Below are positions 53,817 through 63,784 of a stretch of DNA of 64,000 nt, piece by piece. How positions within the stretch are numbered: position 1 is the stretch's first letter; every line of letters begins with the position of its first letter. The DNA comes from Mesostigma viride. Its lineage: Eukaryota > Streptophyta > Mesostigmatophyceae > Mesostigmatales > Mesostigmataceae. Where the stretch lies: positions 1,682,840 to 1,746,839 of the forward strand of contig RPFO01000231.1 of assembly GCA_009746045.1 (NCBI GenBank), in the 5' to 3' direction. Both the position numbers and the translations under genes were made by a program. A model generated the notes under the pieces. The model had not been told where the DNA came from. It saw only the letters and a program-made list of their open reading frames with translations, and did not search any database.

Positions 53817-54232
53817 GTATGTTACAGGCAGCCAGCCTGGTGCTACACTCAACTTCAGGCACGCACGCACGGCTAAGTTTTTTATTCGCAATGTATTGCT
53901 GAATCTTTCGTGGACTGCAACATTTGTTGATATCTTCCAGCCTTATCAGTCTTGTTCCTGCCAAGCGATGTCATCAATCACCGGTCTCAATCCTGCATGT
54001 GCTGCCTTTAGGAGGGATAGCATGCTTGTTAATCACACGTAACAGCCATGGTAAGCCAAGCTTTTGCTGGATGCTCTAATCATGGCTTAGATGTCTCTCA
54101 AAAGCGCCAATTGTTCTTATTCTCTACCGGAACAGATGATACTACAACCAAACCAGATCCGATGTGACTACAGAAGTTCAGTCCTGTACGTGAAGAATAA
54201 AGAGTTTCAGGCCGGGACGTAAAGAGCCACAG

Positions 54233-54448
54233 GTGGCAGTCTCAGTCTATAAGTGCAACGTGGTTCCGGAGCGCGCCACTGTACTGCGTGAGCTCACGCT
54301 CATTGTATCTTGTGAAAGAAGGTGGTGGGGAGGGCTAGCATGCATACCGCTAGTATTTGGTAGATTTGGAAGTACTCATTCTGGCAGAGGCCACGCCCCT
54401 GCTCCGCCCCCACTCCATAAGAGTATAAAGGGAAAGGAGGGGAGCTGA
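54233..54448 (+). CDS. Conserved frame upstream of R2, copy c
   Basis: MAVSVYKCNVVPERATVL, then LTLIVSCERRWWGGLAC and LVFGRF, is shifted only in the N-terminal half relative to copies a and b. It ends within the promoter region. The function is unknown. Confidence 0.28.
   Translation: MAVSVYKCNVVPERATVLRELTLIVSCERRWWGGLACIPLVFGRFGSTHSGRGHAPAPPPLHKSIKGKEGS
54400..54430 (+). promoter_or_regulatory. TATA/GC-box promoter of R2 copy c
   Basis: CTCCGCCCCCACTCC lies about 15 bases before GAGTATAAAGGG (TATAAAG 54424-54430), and the gag-like ATG is at 54549. It is the best preserved of the three. Confidence 0.55.
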
Positions 54449-54548
54449 CCTAGGCTTGTGCTTTTCTAGCTCCGATACTCACAGGCTCAAGCATTGCGGT
54501 ACAACACAATTAGAATAAACATCAACGGCAAATACATTTTCCAGCACG

Positions 54549-55350
54549 TGATGGCAGTGTCCGGGAAGAAGAAGAGGGTGCAGCCCCTCCAAAAAGAGTT
54601 CTGGAAAGGTCGATCCGGATGGACAGGTAAGTAATCTCGATAGACATCGCAATGACGGCGAGGGAGGCGCTACGGGCGGGAAGGGCGGGAGTGGAGAAGC
54701 TGGGCAAAGTGAATCCCAGCACTGACAGACAAGCGGCGAGTAGAGGACTTGGACAAGGTCGTGAGGCATCCAGGGTACTTTGTGGAAACCGGAGAGTCAG
54801 GTTGTGTCCTAGAAGCGATAGCCGCAGTTCTTGCCGATGCCATCAATGACCCCAACGCTGAGCGACGAGGAGGAGGTGCACCGGGCTGGCTATGTGGGGG
54901 AGAAGCCTAAGAACACCGGCCGTTCTGCACGACCTCGCGGACCGCGCTGGCGTTTTTGTGACAGGAATGGGTGCTGCCGCAAGCCAGGCCAGCCGGCTGC
55001 CCGCTCTAATTCCCACATGTACTGCCGGCCTTACGTGGCCGATTCAAGGTGATGAAACCATTGCTTTGACATTGAGTTTGGGATGACTTTTGCGGAGTGG
55101 CAGCCTCCCTGAGGAGGCGGCGGCTATGGCTGTCCAGTGGCAGGTGCTGCCCAGGCAGCGCTAGAATGCCCCAGCACGCAACACCAGCCCCCAGTTGATA
55201 TGGCCTCCAAGAACAGTCTGCTGGAATCAGTAACTCAGTCAGCCGTGGTGATGTCGGGCGCAAGCATCAGGGGTTGGCTGCACGCCACGTGTCCAAAGTG
55301 GAAGGGACCTGCGGGGGAGGACTGCAAGCTCTTTGCACATCACTGAGCCG
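54549..55350 (+). pseudogene. R2 gag-like ORF, copy c
   Basis: MAVSGKKKRVQPLQKEFWKG leads to G|GTAAGTAA, a stop unless a short intron is removed. The main frame then reads LTDKRRVEDLDKVVRHPG, YFVETGESGCVLEAIAAVLA and DAINDPNAE (about 54722-54905). Later parts lie in other frames. No zinc finger is visible. The alternation of frames indicates a decayed copy. Confidence 0.45.
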
Positions 55351-55416
55351 GCACTCGCACTGGACATGCTGAGACCATAGTCAGGCTGGCAGAAGCAGGG
55401 AAAGGGCAACTAGGCA

Positions 55417-56095
55417 GTGCTGGGCCAGGCTGCGCCGGACTACCTCGCCCAAAGTCTGGTCAACAGCTCTAGGACGTGGAAGGGGGCCGAGCTGCAGAAC
55501 CGGCTGGAGAAGGGGAAGGAGCTAAGGACAGGGAAGGACTATGTAGGGATCAGTGGGCGAGTGAGAGAATCGGGGGAATCTGGAAACAGGGTGGTGGGAC
55601 TGACCGGGACGTACCAGATCCGATTGCTGATTCAGGACTACGGTGCAGGGCACTCCCCATGTCACGGTGGGGCTAAACCAGAAGCTGGTTTTCGGCATCA
55701 AATCCTCAACACGACCCGCAGGTGGAGACAGTCGAACTGCCTGCAGAGGTCAGTACAACTCCAGTTCGGGATGCGCTACGGGAAGTCTGGGAAGTGTTCG
55801 TAGCTGTGAAATAGACAGCAGTCCCTGCTTCCGCTGCCGATCCCAGGTGACTTGGCACCACGGCGGTGGTGCGATCTTGGGTCCGCCCGGCGGTGTCTGT
55901 GGGCGGCGATGGCCCAGCACGGCCAGGCAGCCGTCTGTACGACGGCGCGCCAGGGCCCTGAACGGGCTAGGCAACTCTGTCTGAAACCCGTTTTCTATGC
56001 AGACCCAGGCGACAGGGCCGGTCCAGAGGGAGGCTTTGTGAACCTCGAGAAGGTCTGTCATGGTCAGCTGGTCATTCTTTGCAGCTTCCTGCTGT
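55417..56095 (+). pseudogene. R2 second gag-region ORF, copy c
   Basis: It starts MLGQAAPDYLAQSLVNSSR and includes GAELQNRLEKGKELRTGKDY. Beyond about 55640 two other frames look protein-like (GTPHVTVGLNQKLVFGI and VETVELPAEVSTTPVRDAL), so at least two shifts exist. It matches 32200-32815. Confidence 0.4.
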
Positions 56096-56289
56096 AGCGG
56101 CAGCCAGCCCGGCGACAGACATTGATGGGTTACAACGCCCTTGGTCCATTCACAACGTTACAAGCAGAACACACAACCATGCGCGCGCCTGGGGAGGAAA
56201 GATGGGTGGGTGGATGTGCTGAACCTCCTGCCCTCGTCTATAGCCGCCATATATGCGCACGTGGAGAAGATGGTGGGCTTGTTATCCCC

Positions 56290-57110
56290 GGCAGAGGAGC
56301 GGGGTCGGTTCGGGCGATGCGGCGGTGCTCCCTGCCTGAGTATGCCAGGGTGGTGCTGCGGACCCTAGAGGTGGGGTTGGTCGGGGGCTTCTACAAGCAG
56401 GCACCAGTGGCCCAGAATGGCGCGGCAGGGAGAAAGAGCCGGATGGGTCCCAGCACGTTATCGTCGACAACAGCCCTGGCATTAGTCTGCGGGTCATCCC
56501 CATGATCACCTTCCTTCGACACCTCTGGGTTATGGATGAGCTCTGGGTGCGCATGGGGCAGACAGTCTTTGGGGGTACCTCGGACCTGGTGGGCTACTAC
56601 AACTATCTGCAACCTCCCGAGTGGATGCACGCGCGGCTCCCATTGTGGCTGCGTGACGTCAGCCTAGCGGGGCCCCGGTGAATGGTGTGGCCAAGGATGC
56701 TCTGCTGACCCATGAGTAACACGCCGCTTTCTTGGCACAGGTTACGCACATGGGCGTGCTGTATCGCTCTGGGGCGCTTGACCCACGACGGCACATCCAT
56801 CTAGACATGCCCCGAATCATGCTTGTCGCCGATGCAGACCCACTGAGGCGTTCTGGAGCGCTGCGCTGGGGAGCCAGGACTTCACCCACCCTCTCCCCCC
56901 AGCCGCCGTCTTTGACCCACCACCGAATGGGGATCCCACCTCCTTACAGGGGGAGCGAGATGGATCCGACCTGCGTCCGCCGGGAAACCGTAGCAGCCAC
57001 ATGGGGGCGGCGGTGGAGCCTTGGCAGCATGCAGTGGCGGGGGCCATGGGAGAGAACTGAACCGAAGTGCATCCCTGCTATCAAGGTTTGAGACATGGGC
57101 TTGGTGGCCA
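56290..57110 (+). pseudogene. R2 reverse transcriptase remnant
   Basis: Pieces in changing frames line up with the R1 polymerase: VGLVGGFYKQAPVAQNGA, HVIVDNSPGISLRVIPMI, SDLVGYYNYLQPPEWM with the first catalytic Asp (about 56601), LRDVSLAGPR and then a stop, and GVLYRSGALDPRRHI (R1 has VLYRSGALDPRRQ). The Y-x-D-D part was not found. The frame ends near 57060 with NGDPTSLQGERDGSDLRPPG. Confidence 0.5.
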
Positions 57111-57311
57111 AGTCGAAGGGAATGTGGCACAAATCATGCGTTGGCATATATGTGCTGGATGGGCCCCTGCATGGTGTTACAACCACCGGCCTGATAATGA
57201 TTTGTACAGAGACTTCGAATGGTGTGGTATAGGCTCTAAAGCCTAGCACACTTAGTTCAATGCCAAATGTTTCTGTTGGTGGGAAGGAAGTCCAATGGTC
57301 CAAATTCTAGG

Positions 57312-57790
57312 AATATATTTTTTGAGCTTTGCTCATTTTATATGTGATATGCAGACGGGCTGAAAGGGGACCGACCTGCCGTAGATAGCGTGCTACTAGC
57401 GCCTGTCACGTGGGCACTGCACCTGCCGGGACTTCTGATGGCAGTACCGGGGCTGGACCCGTGGTGCAGGGCTTGGCAGCTTCTGTATGTCACTAGACCA
57501 TGGACCAGCACCTAGGCGTGGTGCAAGTGTATGGACAGTCAGCACTTCAAGTGGTGTAGGGAACGTAGGGATACCTCTTTTCAGTCCACCCACCCACCCA
57601 CCCGCCCGCCCGCCGCCCGCCCGCCTGCCCGCCCGCCCGCCCGCCCGCCCGCGCCCGCCCACCCACCCACCCACCCACCCATGCTGCTTAGAGGAACTGA
57701 CGTCTTGGGAGGTATGTGTTGTTACAACAGCCAGCCTGATGATGATTGGTACGAGAACTACTTAAGTGGTGTGGTATAGGCTGCACTTAA
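57312..57790 (+). mobile_element. Dispersed repeat T, copy 5, with CCCG/CCCA tract
   Basis: TGAGCTTTGCTCATTTTATA and GGACCGACCTGCCGTAGATA are on the left. The tetranucleotide tract is at about 57585-57681. On its right is CCYNSQPDDDWYENY, and left of the element (57160) is WCYNHRPDNDLYRDFEWCG. This is the same arrangement as in copy 3. Confidence 0.55.
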
Positions 57791-58566
57791 TAAAGCCTAG
57801 CACTGTCACTTAACTGGGCCCGATTATCATCAGGTACAAATGCGACAATTGGATAGGCACGGGTCCTTCGTACTGGAATCACTGGGCCAGATATGTGATA
57901 CATGAACGACGCTCCGGCTACAACATCTTCTGGGTTCTAGTCGTGTGGTGACCGTGAGCAGCAAGTGTTCTCTATGATCAGAATCCCACCACCAGTATGA
58001 AGTCATATAGTTCTTAATGCATGCCTGCATGGCAGTATAGCTTGATGCGAGGCCGGGTTGTTCCCATGCTTCTCAAGAGCCTCTTCGCAGCATGACCTGC
58101 GCTCCCGTGTACAGTGCACCTCTTGCGCTGGTCCTTGCAGCAGGTATGCAGAACTGTCTTCACTGAGCAGCAGTGACTGGTGTTGGCTTCTTCACATGAA
58201 CACCATATCACGTCATATAGCCTCTTTCTGCATGGTGGACACAACTGTGCGTGTTTCAGCTGCACGTTTGCCACGTTCTACAAGGGCCAGGAAAAATAGT
58301 TTCAACACCAAAGCTTATGGAGCAAATGTTCCGAGGGCATCATATGCAGTGGCGGGATGGGCTTTACGTAGTGCATAGCTCAGGAAGCACTCGCTAAACC
58401 TACGCGTGGGTCATCTTGCTGATGTTGTAGGCCACCTATCCTCCCCATGACTGCCTTGTGGTGGTACTACCTTGTGACATTCCTTCTGCTGCTGCATGCT
58501 CCTGCACACGCACACTGACTTGATATATATACTTCATGTGTGACGTTTGTGTTTGCCTGGAATCAG

Positions 58567-58686
58567 CCTGTTTGGACTCAGCTTCCGGAATTACAGCGGA
58601 CCTCGGCTGTAGTGATCCTGCTGCACCCATCTGCGATGATGATGGCGTTAGTAACGGGGACTACGGGGCGGGCGCCTCATGCATCG
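58567..58686 (+). CDS. Cys-module exon E3
   Basis: This 120-base phase 1-1 exon has acceptor CTGGAATCAG and donor GTATGT. The module starts ACLDSASGITADLGC and continues SDPAAPICDDDGVSNGDY to ASCI. Cysteines are at 2, 15, 23 and 39. Its loop DDDGVSNGD resembles B modules more than E1 or E2. No A-type exon follows within the remaining 5.3 kb, so either the array ends here or the next unit lies beyond the window. Confidence 0.77.
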
Positions 58687-58964
58687 GTATGTTACATTCG
58701 GGCAACTAATCTGGACATGTCTACTTGTGTACGCCCATGCCTAATACCCAGATTTGATTGCGTTGGGTACTTCCAGATGGGTCCTGTGCTTGCAGTGTTT
58801 TCCGTATTTTTCCGTAGAGTCATTCTTGCTCGCCAAGATTTTTTGGTTCAAGTCCAGAGTTGTCCTTGTGCCCAGTTTTTTTGGTGCTTGAAAAGCGCTC
58901 CTAGCAATGAAAGTTGTTTACATCTGTAGTATGAATAATCCCTAAACCCTTCACCTCTAGCTAT

Positions 58965-59062
58965 TAGATGTTATACGCCAGTTACTCATCAGCACACATC
59001 CTCGCACAGGGATGTGTGCTGATCGATGAGTAATTTGCACATAACATGGAAATAGCCAGAGG
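58965..59062. repeat. Hairpin MITE of the E-A introns, copy 4
   Basis: TTATACGCCAGTTACTCATC and GATGAGTAATTTGCACATAA are inverted around CACACATCC..GGATGTGTG. It is the relative of 15343-15420. Confidence 0.6.
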
Positions 59063-59292
59063 CTTCTACAGCTCAAACCTTTAACATCTTGCACTGAAAG
59101 GCAAACTATAAATGCGGCTCCCTATCTATGTAGGGCACCTATTCCGCAACGAATCGCTATAGTTGATTACTCCCCAGGGTACAGATCTTGCGGTTCCTGG
59201 TGTGCACGGCAGCCTGTGTGACCTTCCCTTTGCTTCCGCTACCCCAAAACTGCACTGCCCCAAAAGGGCTTCCCCTGAACTGGATTTTGTTG

Positions 59293-60190
59293 TTGAGCTT
59301 TTCTCATTTTATATGTGACACGCGGACATTCTCTAAGGGGACCGACCTGCCGCAGGTAGCATGGTACTAGCGCTTGCCACGAGGGTACTGCAACAGTCGA
59401 CATTTCTGTGCCGGCGCTGAGTGTGATCGCAAAGTGCAGGCCTAGGTAGCTTCTAACGTACTAGACCTTGTACCTGCGCCAGGGGAGGAGCAGCTGTGAT
59501 GGGCAGTCAGTGCTTAGAGTGGTGTAGGGGACGTAGGGATGCCTCTTTTCAGCTCCCACCCACCCACCCACGCACCCACCCACGCACCCACCGGCCCGCC
59601 TGCCCGCCCGCCCGCCCGCCGCCGCCCGCCCGCCCGCCCGCCCGCCGCCCGCCGCCCGCCCGCCCGCCCGCCCCCGCCCGCCCGCCCGCCCGCCCGCCCG
59701 CCGCCCCCGCCCGCCCGCCCGCCGCCCGCCCGCCGCCCGCCCGCCCGCCCGCCCGCCCGCCCGCCCGCCCGCCCGCTCGCCCGCCCGCCCGCCTGCCCTC
59801 CCGCCCTCCCACCCACCCGCCTACCCACCCACCCACCCACCCACGCACCCACCCACCCACCCACGCACCCACCCACCCACCCACCCACCCACCCACCCAC
59901 CCACCCACCCACCCACCCACCCACCCACCCACCCACCCACCCACCCACCCACCCACCCACCCACCCACCCACCCACCCACCCACCCACCCTGCTAAGCGG
60001 GGCAACACCTTGTGTTCGAGTATGATGGGCCCCGTGCATGGTGCTACAATAGCCGACTTGATAATGATTTGCATTGATTTTGAAGGTGTGGTGTTAGCTG
60101 TACGTATAAAGCCTAGCACACAAGAATGTAAAATAAATGTTTCTCTCGGTGGGAATGAACTCAAATGGACCAAAAGCTAGAAGTGTGTGG
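59293..60190 (+). mobile_element. Dispersed repeat T, copy 6, with 440-base CCCG/CCCA tract
   Basis: TGAGCTTTTCTCATTTTATA and GGACCGACCTGCCGCAGGTA are on the left. The tract (about 59552-59993) passes from CCCG-rich to an uninterrupted (CCCA)n run on the right. The R2-type 3' fragment CATGGTGCTACAATAGCCGA follows at 60033. Long frames across the tract (Pro/Thr/His or Val/Gly) are by-products. Confidence 0.6.
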
Positions 60191-60299
60191 TTCCTATATA
60201 AACACCCATGCTCGTTATCTGATGTGACACTTGTATATAACTCTTCTATGTAAGACTTGGATAAAGCACTTGTATTTAACACTTGTATACATAGGTGGT

Positions 60300-60824
60300 T
60301 CTCTGAACGTAGTTTTTTTATAGCTAGATGGAAGGGTGGCCGCTATACCTAGGTCGGCTATAGGGCTCACGTGACATGCCTTTTGAGGCCGGTGCGGGCT
60401 GATCATCTGGAGCGGCAGTGGCAATGATTCGGCCAGTTCCCTGGCCAGGTGGCGAGAGGCACCTCGTGAGGCAGGAGTGCCATTTTCTTTGTTAATGACA
60501 TAGTGATTACTTTCTTACATCTAAGACTTTTCTCTCAGGCAATACATATGTTACCTAAGAGCCCCGGCAAACTTAGGTAAGCCGCCGGCAATGAGAACTC
60601 CTATTTGCGTCATTTGTTCAGACGGCAGACAGAATAGAATTTGCGTGGCGAAAAAATGCCGTCCAGGCCAAGGCCGCGTGGCACGCAAAAAAGACAAAAG
60701 CAAACCCACCTAGCTAAGTTCGGCCTCTTTTCTTTTCACAAGGGCGGCGACAGCAAGCCAGGGGGAGCGCACCTTTGGTTTGACCAACGTTCACTGTCGG
60801 AGCCATTTCTGGCCCTGAGCAGCA
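60300..60824 (+). mobile_element. R1 5' region, copy c
   Basis: It is collinear with 45480-46010: GCTAGATGGAAGGGTGGCCG, TGCGTCATTTGTTCAGACGG, CAAACCCACCTAGCTAAG. It leads directly into the gag-like frame. Confidence 0.5.
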
Positions 60825-61333
60825 ATGGCAAAGGGGCTCAAGGCAACAATAAGGCAGGCAGTGCGCAAGGAGGACGAGACGTCCATGCCGTGGGCTGCTG
60901 CGGCCAGTCAAGCGCCAGTCGCCTTCAGCGCCAAAAAGAAGCAGCTCGCCACTCTGCTTGCCAAGTGCTCCAACCCCACATTTAGGCTGTGGTTGCCGTC
61001 GAGCTGGTCTTCAGCACCCAGGACTGGGTGACCGACGCCAGCTCGTGGAGCTCGAGCCAGCTGAGGTCTGTCGTGCAGTTGCTGGCCGATCATGTCGACG
61101 TTGACGGCGTGTTCCAGGCATGCGACCCAAACGAAGCGTTGGTGGCAAAACTGCTGGCCGTGACAGATGTCGCGGCGGACAACAAGGAGGAGGCGCTGCC
61201 ACCATGGACTCCAGCGCACCAAAACATGGCCAAGCCAAAAGGCAAGGCAAGAAATCCGGCAGATAGGGGGCTGATGAAAAGAAAGCGAGGGCGAAGCCGA
61301 TGGGGCATTCGTTGGGGCACCTCTGGCAGTTGA
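60825..61333 (+). pseudogene. R1 gag-like ORF, copy c
   Basis: MAKGLKATIRQAVRKEDETS and FSAKKKQLATLLAKC are followed by a two-base insertion near 60980. The frame continues VAVELVFSTQDWVTDAS and VVQLLADHVDVDGVF to LMKRKRGRSRWG, where a second shift occurs. Homology to copies a and b ends near 61445. Confidence 0.55.
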
Positions 61334-61445
61334 AAATTAGGGCGACGAGGAGGACAAGGAGGCTGGGAGGTCACAGCCGAGAAATTCATGCAAGGTGTGA
61401 GGGCAGCGCCGGGAGGAATGGAAGGGGCGGGAAGCCAATGCAAGG

Positions 61446-62950
61446 CCTTGATTGGATGTCGCTTTTGCGTGCAACTATCCCCTGCGTCACTCTATGACCT
61501 GGCCTCTCAGCTTTTGTCGAACCCAGGTGAGCTATAAAGCTGAAACCTGGCCTGGTCATGCCACATCTTGTGGAGCCGTAGGTCACTGCCTTCTGTGTTA
61601 CATATGAGCAGACGCTTGCCATGCGTCGCTCCGGACCCCCGTTTATTGGCTACGAAATAGGCTACCATCTGAGGACGCCTATTTCGATGTCCGCTGCTCT
61701 AGAAATTGATAGCTCTTGTCTGGACTTGTCTCATGAATAAATCAGATGGTTACAAGCAATTCATCCGAGATATGCAACTTCAGACGAAATTACGATTTCT
61801 AACGATAGTCTACCTCGTACCATCACATCCGTTATTGTGTTGCCCACGACGGAGGACGAACACGCACTACACAAGGAAACGGATGACAACAAACCTTGCC
61901 TCAAGATGTATGGACAACCGAAGGCCCGGAATGATTAGGTACATGCAAGCGACTACCCGCTATTGGTGTCTCTTTCCCACACCTGGTAGTTAAGCCCACA
62001 CGATTCACCAAACCGACACACTCTTAACGCACGCTTGTCAGAACACGCTGAACATCTGTCGTGATTCCAGACACAACAAAAACCGCATCCCAGAAACGCC
62101 GTCCTTGCATTGCCATCACACATAAGAGCATCTAGAAAATGGCATCTTGGCAAACTGGAATTGCTGCCCCATGGCACGTTTTATCTGGCACAAGTCCTGG
62201 CACTTTTTTGTCAGGAACATGTCCAGTGATGATGGCCGAGCGACCACACCCCAAGGTCGCGGCGTAATATCTTTCACACGAGCTGCACTTTCACCCGTGA
62301 CTTGCGGAGCGACCGCTGCTTCAAATGACACGTGTAAAGGGCTGTCGTAAGCTGCGGCATCTGTGCCGTACCAGGTACACCCATGTAGCTGGGTTGACAT
62401 CCTGCCAGAAACACAACCCAGCCTCAGCTGTAGCCTGGCTCCGCCACGCCTTTCCTAATTCCTGGACAACTCACATTATATTGACCGACATATATCAACC
62501 TGTAATAAGTCCTAACTGTGCGTCGCGCCGATGTTGCCTTAGTGCCCACGCTATATTCCAAGTAGACTAACCAGAGCATCTGTGTCCCAATGACCGGTGC
62601 GCTGATTTAATCCTGTCGGATGCAACACCGTGCGTAACTCACGCACTGCGTCCCCACGCTGATTTATTTCTGGCGGACGCAACTCCATGCGTAGCTTACG
62701 CACTGCATCCCTACGCCGAGTTGAAATGAAGTGCAGGTGGCTGTAGAAAGTACCCTTAAACATCCGGGTACAAATTGGTTGAGAGTAATATGGGGGCCGG
62801 CTCTCGGAGCCCCGGTGGCGGGCCCCCAGTCAAGGGCTAGCATATGGGGGCCCAGCGGGTTTGTTAGCGGCGGTCGACACTAACCCTGAGTTGGGTAAGG
62901 GGGCCGGAGAATTTAGGCCGGCGGTGGCGGTCCTGGGCCCCCATTTGTCT
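61446..62950. other. Region between R1 fragments
   Basis: A two-unit direct repeat (about 62602-62716, CGTAACTCACGCACTGCGTC and CGTAGCTTACGCACTGCATC, period about 58) is the only clear structure. Short frames on both strands show no conservation. The stretch 62790-62950 is rich in GGGGGCC and starts the next R1 fragment. Confidence 0.4.
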
Positions 62951-63333
62951 GGGCTGTCACTACTCTTGGGGCGGTGGTTGTGACTGAAAATGTTAATTAT
63001 GCTGCAGCTGCCTATCCATCTGGCAGCAATATTTCACGTTGATCAGCCCGAAAGGTTGGGGGCAGCGACTGCGGGTGGTGTGGCCGGGTTGAGGGACGAG
63101 TGAGAGTGTGCCCTGGCCTTGGCTCCCATGCAAGGGGTTGACCGAAGCGCACCTTTGACAGGAGAGCTGGTCGCGTCTGGCGCGTCGACTTACAGGCAAA
63201 GTGTCGTCTATGCTACGATGGAGCCGGGTAGTGCATGTGACGGAGCCAGTGTGTGCAAGTGAGGTGCATGGGTACCCACCCTTGCACATACTGACTGAGC
63301 TAGGTTGCCTGCACTGGCTCTAGGCCGCTGAGC

Positions 63334-63620
63334 GTGCGGGCGCAACAAGCAATCACTGGCCAGCAATGGCAGTTTGGGGTTAAAATTCGTTGGCGGGATC
63401 TGGGGATGCACATCAGCGAGAAGGAGGTGCGAGCGGCAGTGAAGGGCGTGGAGAGGAGTGTGCGCAGCCTGGCGAACCGAGGCAAGCGGGTGGTGAGGTT
63501 GGTGGATTCCACTGCGGCATTGGGCGGCCTGGCTAAGGGGCGGTCATCAGCATACAAGCTCAACAAGCAGTGCCGCCGCTTGTGTCTGTTTCTCTTGGCT
63601 ACTGGGAGCCGTTCCCAGTG
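63334..63620 (+). CDS. R1 RNase H domain, copy d
   Basis: This is the best preserved RNase H of the family. It opens RAQQAITGQQWQFGVK. It contains GMHISEKEVRAAVKG (Glu), VVRLVDSTAALGGLAKGRSS (Asp) and KLNKQCRRLC, and ends ATGSRSQWVWTLSEYF. The order of motifs fits RNase H of DIRS-like elements, where N-P-A-D-x-x-S-R normally follows W-V-x-T. Here SRRRSSNP is read, so the end is decayed or shifted (a second frame from 63570 gives FLAGWVCDLTARSI). The polymerase part to the left (62960-63300) is broken. Confidence 0.55.
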
Positions 63621-63784
63621 GGTGTGGACGCTGTCAGAGTACTTTTCAACCAGCCGACGGCGTTCATCGAATCCAATCCATCATGGGCGGCCTTCTTGGC
63701 AGGCTGGGTGTGTGACCTTACCGCGAGAAGCATCTATCCTATCTTTCCTAAGTAACCCGGGGCCCCCTGCAACCGTTACTGTAG

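Noticed and set aside
59496-60180. Pro/Thr/His- and Val/Gly-rich frames of 140 to 220 codons
   Set aside because: They follow from the CCCG/CCCA tetranucleotide tract inside repeat T.
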